Source: Anaerolineales bacterium (GTDB lineage: Bacteria > Chloroflexota > Anaerolineae > Anaerolineales > DRMV01). From it: DNA of 7,459 bases. The position numbers were made by a program, and so were the translations under genes. This document shows positions 1-6,187 of the stretch, piece after piece (the stretch's first letter is position 1; each line of letters opens with the position of its first letter). The stretch is from positions 1 through 7,459 of the forward strand of contig WGAK01000174.1 of assembly GCA_015494815.1 (NCBI GenBank). The letters are read 5' to 3'. A model generated the notes under the pieces. It was not told where the DNA came from, did not search any database, and saw only the letters and a list, made by a program, of their open reading frames with translations.

Positions 1-786
1 GCCTTCCTCTACCTGCCTATCATCATCCTGGTCATTTTCTCTTTCAACGCGTCCCGTTCCGTGAGCCAATGGACCGGCTTCAGCTTGAAGTGGTACGGGG
101 AGATGCTCCAGGATGAACAGATCATGATTTCGGTGTGGAATAGTATCTTTTTGGCCGTCGTGTCGACGGCTTTCGCGGTGGTGCTCGGCACACTGGTAGC
201 TATCGGCCTGGAACGTTACCAGTTTCGCGGCAAAACTGCAGTGGATTCCATGTTCTATCTCCCCGTCATCATCCCCGACATCGCGATGGCCATCATGCTG
301 CTGGCCTTCTTCAAACTGAGCGGCATCGGCTTTCAAACCTGGAAGGTGAGCATCGCGGGGCTGCGGTTGGCCGTGCCCTACTCGGTCATCATCGGCCATG
401 TGGCCTTCAACATTTCGTTCGTGGCCGTGGTGGTGCGGGCGCGCCTGGCGCAGATGGACCGCACCCTGGACGAGGCGGCCCAGGACCTCTACGCCACCCC
501 CTGGCGCACCTTCTGGCGGGTGACCCTGCCCCTGATGATGCCGGGGGTGCTGGGCGGCGCGCTGCTGGCCTTTACCCTGTCGCTGGACGATTTCGTCATC
601 ACCTTCTTCACCAGCGGCGCGGGCTTCAACACTTTGCCCGTACGCGTGTTTGGTATGATTCGCAAAGGCGTCACGCCCAAAATCAACGCGGTCTCCAGTT
701 TGATGTTGGGCTTTTCGTTGCTGCTGGTGACCTTGGCGTTGCTGGCCGCGCGGGGCAACCAGGACCGTAAAATCCAGATGTTCTGA
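1..786 (+). CDS. potC: Polyamine ABC transporter permease PotC, 5' end missing
   Basis: This is the inner-membrane permease of a spermidine/putrescine-type ABC importer, pairing with PotB and the ATPase PotA and fed by PotD. The reading frame is open from base 1, and the 20 residues before the first GTG (position 61) match the PotC first-helix region (YLPIIIL...FSFN), so the gene starts upstream of the window. The visible 261 residues show about six hydrophobic segments, near residues 2-15, 42-70, 81-105, 121-145, 177-203 and 230-250. The cytoplasmic ATPase-contact loop is seen as EAAQDLYA at residues 158-165, followed by TLPLMMPG. The usual glycine of this EAA loop is tyrosine here. The C-terminal SLDDFVITFF segment is typical of PotC. 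The gene lies 61 bp before potD with no terminator between, so they are probably co-transcribed. Family assignment is strong; exact polyamine preference is not determined by the permease. Confidence 0.95.
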   Translation, partial: AFLYLPIIILVIFSFNASRSVSQWTGFSLKWYGEMLQDEQIMISVWNSIFLAVVSTAFAVVLGTLVAIGLERYQFRGKTAVDSMFYLPVIIPDIAMAIMLLAFFKLSGIGFQTWKVSIAGLRLAVPYSVIIGHVAFNISFVAVVVRARLAQMDRTLDEAAQDLYATPWRTFWRVTLPLMMPGVLGGALLAFTLSLDDFVITFFTSGAGFNTLPVRVFGMIRKGVTPKINAVSSLMLGFSLLLVTLALLAARGNQDRKIQMF

Positions 787-847
787 CCCGGCGGCCTGGG
801 CGTGCGATTCTGTTTGGCCGATTCTTTTTCCCCAAGGAGGTGCTCCG

Positions 848-2002
848 ATGCGCAGAACGACCCGTTGGGTGTGGTTGGTGATGGCCCTGCTGGCCGTGTT
901 GGCGCTGGTGGCCTGTGGCGGCAAGACCGAAGCCCCGGCCACCGAGGCCGCGGCGGGTGGCGAGACCACGCAGGAACAGACCGCGCCGACCCAAGAGCAG
1001 GCCCCGGCCGAAGTACAGCCGGCCCAGGAAATCGTTTTCTACAACTGGTCCGAGTACATTGACCCCGAGGTGTATGACCTGTTCAAAGAAGAAACGGGCA
1101 TCACCGTTGTGGAGGACAATTTTTCCAGCAACGAAGAATTGCTGGCCAAACTCAAGGGCGGCGTGACGGGTTACGCGGTCATCGTGCCCTCGGACTACAT
1201 GGTCAACATCATGATTCAGGAAGGGCTGCTGGCCGAACTGAATCACGACAACATCCCCAACATCAAGAACCTGGCCGAAGAGTGGCGCAATGTGCCCTTC
1301 GACCCCGGCAACAAGTATTGCGTGCCTTACCAGTGGGGCACCACGGGCATCGGCTACCTGAGCGACCAGGTGGACGAACCGCAGTCGTGGGCGGTGCTGT
1401 TCGAGCCCGACCCCAACGCGCCCTGGTACGGCCGTGCGACCATGTTGGACGACGCGCGCGAATCCTTTGCCGCGGCCCTCATCTACCTGGGCTATGACCC
1501 CAACACCACCGACGAGGCCCAGTTGCAAGAAGCCCGCGACCTGCTCATCCAGGCCAAGGCCGGGCTCTCGGGCTACGACAGCGACACCTACGAGGACCTG
1601 GTGGCTTCGGGCGAGAACCTGTTGGCCCACGGCTGGAGCGGCGACTTCTTGATGGCCCAAGAGGACAATGAGAACCTCGCCTACACCATCCCCCAGGAAG
1701 GCGGGGTGATTTGGGTGGACAACCTGTGCATCCCGGCGTCGGCCACGCCCGAAGAGAAGTTGGCCGCGGAGATGTTCATCAACTTCATCCTGCGGCCCGA
1801 CATCGGCGCCAAGATTTCCGAATACAACTACTACGCTTCGCCCAACGCCGAGGCCGAGAAACTGCTGCCCGAAGACTTCTTGAACGACCCGACGGTGTAC
1901 CCGCCCGCGGAGGTGCGCAGCAAGTTGCACTTCCTCAAGCCCGTGGGCGATGCCGAAGCCCTGTATCAGCGCCTGTGGGATGAGGTCAAGGCCGCACCCT
2001 GA
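848..2002 (+). CDS. potD: Polyamine-binding lipoprotein PotD (spermidine/putrescine ABC transporter substrate-binding protein)
   Basis: This extracytoplasmic solute-binding protein delivers polyamines to the PotBC permease. The ATG at 848 follows AAGGAGG (834-840) by 7 nt. The 384 residues begin with Arg-rich MRRTTR, a hydrophobic stretch and a lipobox LVAC with Cys23, so it should be a lipid-anchored lipoprotein. A low-complexity Ala/Glu/Thr/Gln/Pro tether covers about residues 26-60. The binding fold follows. By alignment from memory to E. coli PotD, contact residues appear kept: W67 and Y70 (NWSEY), S115 and Y117, D202 and E205 (DDARE), W263, W289 and D291 (IWVD), and Y329. This argues for a genuine polyamine ligand rather than an unrelated solute, though spermidine cannot be separated from putrescine here. 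It is longer than E. coli PotD (348 aa) mainly because of the tether. Lipid anchoring fits an organism without a classical periplasm. Confidence 0.96.
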   Translation: MRRTTRWVWLVMALLAVLALVACGGKTEAPATEAAAGGETTQEQTAPTQEQAPAEVQPAQEIVFYNWSEYIDPEVYDLFKEETGITVVEDNFSSNEELLAKLKGGVTGYAVIVPSDYMVNIMIQEGLLAELNHDNIPNIKNLAEEWRNVPFDPGNKYCVPYQWGTTGIGYLSDQVDEPQSWAVLFEPDPNAPWYGRATMLDDARESFAAALIYLGYDPNTTDEAQLQEARDLLIQAKAGLSGYDSDTYEDLVASGENLLAHGWSGDFLMAQEDNENLAYTIPQEGGVIWVDNLCIPASATPEEKLAAEMFINFILRPDIGAKISEYNYYASPNAEAEKLLPEDFLNDPTVYPPAEVRSKLHFLKPVGDAEALYQRLWDEVKAAP

Positions 2003-2030
2003 GCCCTGGCGAACCCTGCTTGCCCGGCGC

Positions 2031-2061
2031 GCCCCTCCCTCGCGGGAGGGGCGTTGCTTTT
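2031..2061 (+). terminator. Rho-independent terminator after potD
   Basis: A perfect 9-bp GC-rich stem (GCCCCTCCC at 2031-2039 with GGGAGGGGC at 2044-2052) encloses a TCGC loop and is followed by GTTGCTTTT. It begins 28 nt after the potD stop. The U tract is short and interrupted, so termination may be incomplete, but position and stem fit the end of the pot operon. Confidence 0.75.
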
Positions 2062-2152
2062 GAGCGGCCGATGGAAGGCCGGTCGGGTTGGATGGACGGC
2101 CTTTGGGGCGCGCGCCCGGCCGCAAAATGCCGTCCCCATTCTCGACGGCCAT

Positions 2153-2161
2153 TGGTATAAT
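2153..2161 (+). promoter_or_regulatory. Extended -10 promoter for the aldo/keto reductase gene
   Basis: A consensus TATAAT (2156-2161) is preceded directly by TGG, giving an extended -10 (TGnTATAAT). No recognisable -35 hexamer lies 16-18 bp upstream, which is usual for extended -10 promoters. Transcription would begin near 2168, leaving a leader of about 35 nt before the ATG at 2203. The site lies downstream of the potD terminator, so the reductase gene is probably its own unit. Confidence 0.75.
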
Positions 2162-2202
2162 CATAAACCCAAGAATGATTCCAACCTTCAGGAGGTAAGG
2201 AT

Positions 2203-3171
2203 ATGCGTTATCGTCGTTTGGGCCATGCCAGCGGCCTCAAGGTAAGTGAAATCGCCTACGGCGCGTGGGTGACTTTTGGCAATCAGTTGGACGAGAAAGC
2301 CGCCCGGGAACTCATCCACCGGGCCTTCGATTTGGGCGTCAATTTCTTCGACAATGCCGATGTCTATGCCAAAGGGCAGGCCGAAATCCTCATGGGCAAG
2401 GCCATCCAGGGCCTGCCGCGCGAGGCGCTGGTGCTGTCCAGCAAGGTGTTCTGGCCCACCATGCCCGGCCCCAACGGCCGCGGCCTTTCGCGTAAGCACA
2501 TCATGGAGTCCATCCACGCCTCGCTCAAGCGGATGGGCGTGGAGTATCTGGACATCTACTATTGCCATCGCTATGACCCCGACACCCCCCTGGAAGAAGT
2601 GGTGTACACCATGGATACCCTGGTGCGGCAGGGCAAGATTTTGTATTGGGGCACCTCGGAGTGGACCCCGGCGCAAATCATGCGGGCCTGGGCCATCGCC
2701 CGCGAGCATCACATGGCCCCACCGGTGGTCGAGCAGCCCCAATACAACATGTTCCACCGCCGCCGGGTGGAGGAAGAACTGGTGCCCGTGGCCCGGGATA
2801 TCGGCATTGGCCTGACCACCTGGAGCCCGCTGTATTACGGCATTCTGACGGGTAAGTACAACGACGGCATTCCTGAGGGCAGCCGGGCCAGCCTGGAAAG
2901 CATGGCCTGGATGCGCGACTACATCACGCCCGAGCGCATTGCCCGGGTGCGGGCCTTGACCGAAGTGGCCCACGAGTTGGGCATCAGCACCGCGCAGTTG
3001 GCCATTGCCTGGCTGCTGCGGCTGGATGAGGTCAGCGCGGTCATCACCGGCGCGACTAAGGTGCATCAGTTGGAGGAGAACATCGCCGCGGCCGAGGCCG
3101 TGGACAAACTGAACGATGAAGTGCTGGAGCGCATCGAGCAGATTCTGAGCCCGGATGCGCCTCCGGCGTAG
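2203..3171 (+). CDS. Aldo/keto reductase, Kv-channel beta-subunit-like (AKR6-type)
   Basis: A cytosolic NADPH-dependent oxidoreductase with the (beta/alpha)8 barrel of the aldo/keto reductases; the physiological carbonyl substrate is unknown. The 322 residues are full length. The catalytic tetrad is visible as D50, Y55, K81 and H122 (FDNADVY, SSK, CHRYDP). Closest resemblance is to the Kv-beta branch: AWVTFGNQ at 21-28, GLSRKHI at 94-100, YWGTSEW at 148-154, WSPL at 207-210, then a GILTGKY motif at 213-219, and a C-terminal cofactor stretch ITGATKVHQLEEN at 281-293. The start is fixed by AGGAGGT (2190-2196) 7 nt before the ATG. No channel gene is nearby, so a soluble housekeeping or detoxifying reductase is more likely than a channel subunit. 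It faces the deaminase gene convergently across a shared terminator. The family is certain; the substrate is not. Confidence 0.93.
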   Translation: MRYRRLGHASGLKVSEIAYGAWVTFGNQLDEKAARELIHRAFDLGVNFFDNADVYAKGQAEILMGKAIQGLPREALVLSSKVFWPTMPGPNGRGLSRKHIMESIHASLKRMGVEYLDIYYCHRYDPDTPLEEVVYTMDTLVRQGKILYWGTSEWTPAQIMRAWAIAREHHMAPPVVEQPQYNMFHRRRVEEELVPVARDIGIGLTTWSPLYYGILTGKYNDGIPEGSRASLESMAWMRDYITPERIARVRALTEVAHELGISTAQLAIAWLLRLDEVSAVITGATKVHQLEENIAAAEAVDKLNDEVLERIEQILSPDAPPA

Positions 3172-3233
3172 GCCGGCCCGTGGCCCAGGCCGTGGCGCGG
3201 CCGCCTCGGGTCCGGATGTGACCCGCGCCAACG

Positions 3234-3270
3234 AAAAGCCGGCCCCAGGTTGTGGGGCCGGCCTGGTTTT
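3234..3270. terminator. Bidirectional Rho-independent terminator between convergent genes
   Basis: A perfect 10-bp stem (GCCGGCCCCA at 3238-3247, TGGGGCCGGC at 3253-3262) encloses loop GGTTG. AAAA lies immediately on the left (3234-3237), giving a U run for minus-strand transcripts, and CTGGTTTT lies on the right for plus-strand transcripts. It sits between the aldo/keto reductase stop (3171) and the deaminase stop (3290), so one hairpin can end both. Confidence 0.85.
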
Positions 3271-3289
3271 GGGTGGCAGGGCGCGCGCC

Positions 3290-5287
3290 TCAGGTCGCCA
3301 TGTTGGGGTATTCCACGCGGACGGCCTGGGCGGGGTCCAGCCCCAGGTCGTGCAGCAGCGCGGTGATCATGTGGGCCTTGCGCTCCGCGTCCCGCAGGCT
3401 CCAGGTGCGGCTCTTGATTTCCACGAAGGTGCCCAGCGTGGGCCGTTCGATGCGGTCCAGATTGACGAAGAACTCGGTGTCTTGATAGCGAATCTTCCAG
3501 CGTCGGCGGTCTTTGACGATTTCCAACTCGCGACTGGGCTTGAAATACTCGCGGTAGAAGCGCAGGCTGTGGGTGGCCTGGGCCAGGTAGCGGCTGCGCG
3601 AGAGCAGCACCGCGCGTTCGAAGGCGTGCTCGTGCGAGGGACCGATGAGGGTGAGGCGATAGCGCACCCGTTCCACCTGGCCGTCGGGGCCGATGAATTC
3701 GTCTTCGCGGTAGCGCAGGGCGTCGCCGTCGTCGGCGAAGAAGAAGTAGGTGTCGTACTCCCGGTAATGGCGGCTGTAGAGGATGTCCACCTCGGGGTGG
3801 GTGTGCAGGCGGCGCACGAAATCCTCCACCTGCTCGGCCGCGATGGGCACTTTGACCTGCACCTCGTAACTCTCTTCCTCGGTGGCCTGCTCGATGGCAA
3901 TCAGTTTGGAGAGCACCGACTTCTCCCGCTGGATGAGGAAGGCGTCAATGCGGCGGGCCAGGTCCGCGGCCTGCGCCAAAAGGTCGTCTTCCTGCACCGT
4001 GAGCAGCCGGCGGTCGCGCATGAGCCAGCGGCCGTTGACCATGACATCGGTGACATCGGTGGACTTGGCCGCGTAGACCAGTTGCGCGTACACGCCGTGC
4101 GGGTCTCGCCGAAAGCGAGGCGCGTTGTGCAGCGGGGTGATGTCCACCAGGATGATGTCCGCGCGCTTGCCCGGCTCCAGCGAGCCCACCAGGTGCGCGG
4201 CGTGGATGGCCTGCGCGCCCATGCGGGTGGCCATGAGCAGCGCGGTGGTGGCCGGCACCACGGTGGGGTCGCCGGTCGCGCCTTTGGCCAACAGCGCGGT
4301 CAGGCGCACTTCTTCGAACATGTCCAGGTCGTTGTTGGACGCGGGGCCGTCGGTACCGATGCCCACATGCAGGCCCACCTGCAACATGCGAGCCACAGGC
4401 GCGATGCCCGAGGCCAGTTTGAGGTTGGACGACGGATTGTGGGCCACGCCCGCGCCGTGGTGCTTGAGGGTGTGCATCTCGCCTTCGTCAATGTGCACGC
4501 AGTGCGCGGCAATCACCTTGGCCTCGAAGAGCCCCTGCTTCTTGACATAGGGGATGACGGGCATGTTGTGCGCCTGGCGCATGTTTTCCACCTCTTGCGC
4601 GGTCTCCGAGAGGTGGATGTGCAGCGGCACATCATAGCGGGCTGCCAGTTGGGCGCTGGCCCGCAAAATCTCGTCGGTGGTGGTGTACGGCGCGTGGGGC
4701 GCCACCGCGGGGATGATGAGGGGGTGGTCCTTCCAGCGGCGGATGAAGGCTTCCGCGTATTCCAGGGCTTCTTCGTAGGATTTGGCATCGGGCGCGGGGA
4801 ATTTAAGGATGGTTTGCGCGGCTACGGCCCGCAGACCCGCATCTGCGGCGGCCCGGGCCACTTCGTCCTCGAAGTAGTACATGTCCACGAAGGTCGTCAC
4901 GCCCGAGCGGATGAGTTCGGCCGCGGCCAGCGCGGTTCCCAGATAGACGAATTCGGGCGAGACGAACTCGCGCTCTACGGGCATCATGTAGCCCAAGAGC
5001 CATACATCCAGGCGCAGGTCGTCGGCCAGGCCGCGCAGCAGGGTCATGGGTACATGGGTGTGGGCGTTGATGAGGCCGGGCATCACCACCTTGCCGGTGG
5101 CGTCTACCACTTCGGCGGCCTGATAGCGGGCTTGCAGGTCGGCCTGCGGGCCTACGGCCACGATGCGGTCGCCGCGCACGGCCACCGCGCCGGGCTCGTA
5201 TTGCTGCAAGTCCGGGTCCATGGTCAGCACAATGCCGTTGACGATGAGCACATCCACGGGGGTGGGGGAAGGGGCATCTTGGGGCAT
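3290..5287 (-). CDS. mtaD: MTA/SAH deaminase-type amidohydrolase fused to a C-terminal CYTH domain
   Basis: The N-terminal ~455 residues form a metal-dependent amidohydrolase that in this family deaminates 5'-methylthioadenosine, S-adenosylhomocysteine or adenosine to the inosyl product. Metal and active-site residues visible: H76 and H78 (NAHTH), E105, H198 (APHAPY), H225 and E228 (HIHLSE), H262 (AHCVH), D313 and S317 (GTDGPASNND). A composite beta-sandwich around the barrel is indicated by residues 11-70 and 373-430. After a helical linker (about 440-470) comes a second domain, about 473-660, matching the CYTH/triphosphate tunnel fold: YEVQVKV at 474-480, YDTYFFF at 511-517, LRYRED at 524-529, VNLDRIE at 608-614, and FVEIK at 621-625. 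Canonical ExExK reads E475-V-Q477-V-K479, and the late EIE reads EIK. The start (ATG at 5287) is set by AAGGAG 6 nt upstream; the open frame extends 42 codons further without such support. Total 665 aa versus about 430 for ordinary deaminases. Exact nucleoside substrate and CYTH role are unknown. Confidence 0.9.
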   Translation of the reverse strand: MPQDAPSPTPVDVLIVNGIVLTMDPDLQQYEPGAVAVRGDRIVAVGPQADLQARYQAAEVVDATGKVVMPGLINAHTHVPMTLLRGLADDLRLDVWLLGYMMPVEREFVSPEFVYLGTALAAAELIRSGVTTFVDMYYFEDEVARAAADAGLRAVAAQTILKFPAPDAKSYEEALEYAEAFIRRWKDHPLIIPAVAPHAPYTTTDEILRASAQLAARYDVPLHIHLSETAQEVENMRQAHNMPVIPYVKKQGLFEAKVIAAHCVHIDEGEMHTLKHHGAGVAHNPSSNLKLASGIAPVARMLQVGLHVGIGTDGPASNNDLDMFEEVRLTALLAKGATGDPTVVPATTALLMATRMGAQAIHAAHLVGSLEPGKRADIILVDITPLHNAPRFRRDPHGVYAQLVYAAKSTDVTDVMVNGRWLMRDRRLLTVQEDDLLAQAADLARRIDAFLIQREKSVLSKLIAIEQATEEESYEVQVKVPIAAEQVEDFVRRLHTHPEVDILYSRHYREYDTYFFFADDGDALRYREDEFIGPDGQVERVRYRLTLIGPSHEHAFERAVLLSRSRYLAQATHSLRFYREYFKPSRELEIVKDRRRWKIRYQDTEFFVNLDRIERPTLGTFVEIKSRTWSLRDAERKAHMITALLHDLGLDPAQAVRVEYPNMAT

Positions 5288-5344
5288 GGGCAACTCCTTA
5301 CGCTGGGGTAAGCGGGCCGGGCCCGCGCGGGCCGGGGTGGGCGG

Positions 5345-5350
5345 ATTATA
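5345..5350 (-). promoter_or_regulatory. Probable -10 element for the deaminase-CYTH gene
   Basis: Read on the minus strand this is a perfect TATAAT, an AT-rich island in very GC-rich flanks. It lies 57 nt upstream of the ATG at 5287, giving a predicted leader of about 50 nt. No convincing -35 is seen at 17 bp spacing, and no TGn extension, so the call rests on the -10 alone. Confidence 0.55.
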
Positions 5351-5377
5351 CCCCACGGCCGGCGCGCCCGGCGGGAG

Positions 5378-5408
5378 ATACAACACACCCCCGCCGGGGG
5401 CGGGGGTG
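5378..5408 (-). terminator. Probable terminator of the infC-rpmI-rplT operon
   Basis: On the minus strand, 24 nt after the rplT stop, arms CACCCCCGCC (5386-5395) and GGCGGGGGTG (5399-5408) form a perfect 10-bp stem with a GGG loop. The downstream tract reads TGTTGTAT, which is U-rich but broken, so strength is uncertain. It separates the ribosomal operon from the deaminase promoter at 5345-5350. Confidence 0.65.
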
Positions 5409-5431
5409 CGCACGCGTCAACCGAGGGATGT

Positions 5432-5779
5432 TCATTGGCCCAGGGCTTTGTCCACCACGGCCTTGAAGGCCGCGGGGTCCCGCACGGCCAGGTCGGCCAG
5501 CATCTTGCGGTTGATGCGGATGTCGGCCTGCTTGAGTGCGTGGATGAAGCGGCTGTAGGTCAGCCCATGCTGCCGGGCCGCGGCGTTGATGCGCATAATC
5601 CACAAGCGGCGCAGGTCCCGGCGGCGGGTGCGGCGGTCCCGGTAGGCATACCACATGCTCTTGAGCCAGGCCTCGTTGGCCCGCCGAAAGAGCCGCGAGC
5701 GGGGCCCTCGTTGGCCCTTGACCATCTTCAGAATCTTCTTGTGGCGCCGACGGCGCACGACACCGGTTTTGACACGCAT
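5432..5779 (-). CDS. rplT: 50S ribosomal protein L20
   Basis: L20 binds 23S rRNA and is needed early in assembly of the large subunit; in several bacteria it also represses its own operon by binding mRNA. The 115 residues match the usual length. The highly basic N-terminal arm (VRRRRHKKILK at 8-18, then RGPRSRLFRRA) and the conserved block YAYRDRR at 44-50, LWIMRINAAARQ at 59-70 and SRFIHALK at 76-83 are diagnostic. The ATG at 5779 is preceded by AGGAGGT (5791-5785) at 5 nt. It is the last gene of infC-rpmI-rplT, 79 nt after rpmI, and that gap contains a long stem next to the Shine-Dalgarno. A GC-rich hairpin follows the stop. Confidence 0.98.
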   Translation of the reverse strand: MRVKTGVVRRRRHKKILKMVKGQRGPRSRLFRRANEAWLKSMWYAYRDRRTRRRDLRRLWIMRINAAARQHGLTYSRFIHALKQADIRINRKMLADLAVRDPAAFKAVVDKALGQ

Positions 5780-5791
5780 GGCATACCTCCT

Positions 5792-5845
5792 GCGACTTCT
5801 GAGGCCGGCCTACCAGGCGACCTGTTGGATGCGCACAGAAGCCGC
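5792..5845 (-). promoter_or_regulatory. Long stem in the rpmI-rplT gap, abutting the rplT ribosome-binding site
   Basis: On the minus-strand RNA, GCGGCUUCUG (5845-5836) can pair with CAGAAGUCGC (5801-5792), a 10-bp helix with one G-U. The 34-nt loop holds a smaller CAGG/CCUG hairpin (5814-5824) and a 10-bp palindrome AGGCCGGCCU (5802-5811). The 3' arm ends exactly where the rplT Shine-Dalgarno (5791-5785) begins. This could modulate rplT initiation, perhaps through L20 binding; the role is inferred. Confidence 0.5.
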
Positions 5846-5858
5846 GTGATATAGGGGA

Positions 5859-6092
5859 TTAGTCGCGCTTCCACAGATTGGGGGCCAGCCGGCGTACCCG
5901 GCGAATGTAGCCCTTGGCGGTGACTTCAATCATCTCGGGGAACAGATACTTGCTGCGCTTGGACTTGTGGCGGCGCAAGTGGCTGCGGCTGCCCTTCATG
6001 CGCATGACCTTGCCGCGGCCGGTCACCTTGAAGCGCTTGGCCGTTCCCTTGTGGGTCTTCATCTTGATTTTGGCACGCGGTTTCCGAGGCAC
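5859..6092 (-). CDS. rpmI: 50S ribosomal protein L35
   Basis: L35 is a small basic protein of the large ribosomal subunit. The frame gives 77 residues from a GTG start at 6092. The core MKTHKGTAKRFKVTGRGKV (11-29), the RRHKSKRSKYL stretch (40-50) and the C-terminal RRVRRLAPNL (64-73) identify it. The start was chosen because AGGAGA (6105-6100) lies 7 nt upstream of that GTG. The open frame extends far upstream, but that part overlaps infC and has no ribosome site. The first ATG in the family-like core would be residue 11, so the protein carries a short basic extension (MPRKPRAKIK) ahead of the usual start. It lies 95 nt after infC and 79 nt before rplT, in the standard order. Confidence 0.96.
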   Translation of the reverse strand: MPRKPRAKIKMKTHKGTAKRFKVTGRGKVMRMKGSRSHLRRHKSKRSKYLFPEMIEVTAKGYIRRVRRLAPNLWKRD

Positions 6093-6130
6093 GGTACCCT
6101 CTCCTAAACGCACAAGATTTCGGTGACGCG

Positions 6131-6157
6131 AAAAGTGCGACGAACCTCGTTCGCCGC
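6131..6157 (-). promoter_or_regulatory. Hairpin with U run in the infC-rpmI gap, attenuator-like
   Basis: On the minus-strand RNA, GCGGCGAAC (6157-6149) pairs with GUUCGUCGC (6145-6137) around a GAG loop: 9 bp with one G-U. It is followed by ACUUUUCG, a short U tract. It starts 31 nt after the infC stop and ends about 30 nt before the rpmI Shine-Dalgarno. It could be a leaky terminator lowering rpmI-rplT relative to infC, an mRNA-processing site, or part of an L20/IF3 control element. Structure is seen; function is inferred. Confidence 0.5.
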
Positions 6158-6187
6158 CTTTCGTCTTCGGCACCCGAGCGCCGCTTC

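Noticed and set aside
2075..2103. Inverted repeat AAGGCCG...CGGCCTT between potD and the reductase gene
   Set aside because: 7-bp arms with a 15-nt loop and no U tract; common by chance in GC-rich DNA, and not positioned over the promoter.
683..2164. A minus-strand open frame of about 493 codons opposite potC/potD
   Set aside because: Shadow of potD in GC-rich sequence; low-complexity product, spans the potC-potD gap and the potD terminator, no recognisable domain.
2188..3231. A minus-strand open frame of about 347 codons opposite the aldo/keto reductase
   Set aside because: Shadow of the reductase gene; Gly/His/Arg-rich, no ribosome site or motifs.
3155..5311. A plus-strand open frame of about 718 codons opposite the deaminase gene
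   Set aside because: It mirrors the codon periodicity of the minus-strand gene; the product is His/Gly/Val/Arg-rich without family motifs, overlaps the terminator and the reductase end, and has no ribosome site. The minus strand has clear catalytic motifs.
5288..5413. 42-codon N-terminal extension of the deaminase
   Set aside because: It is Pro/Gly/Arg-rich, crosses the predicted -10 element and part of the rplT terminator, and the ATG at 5287 has a good ribosome site.
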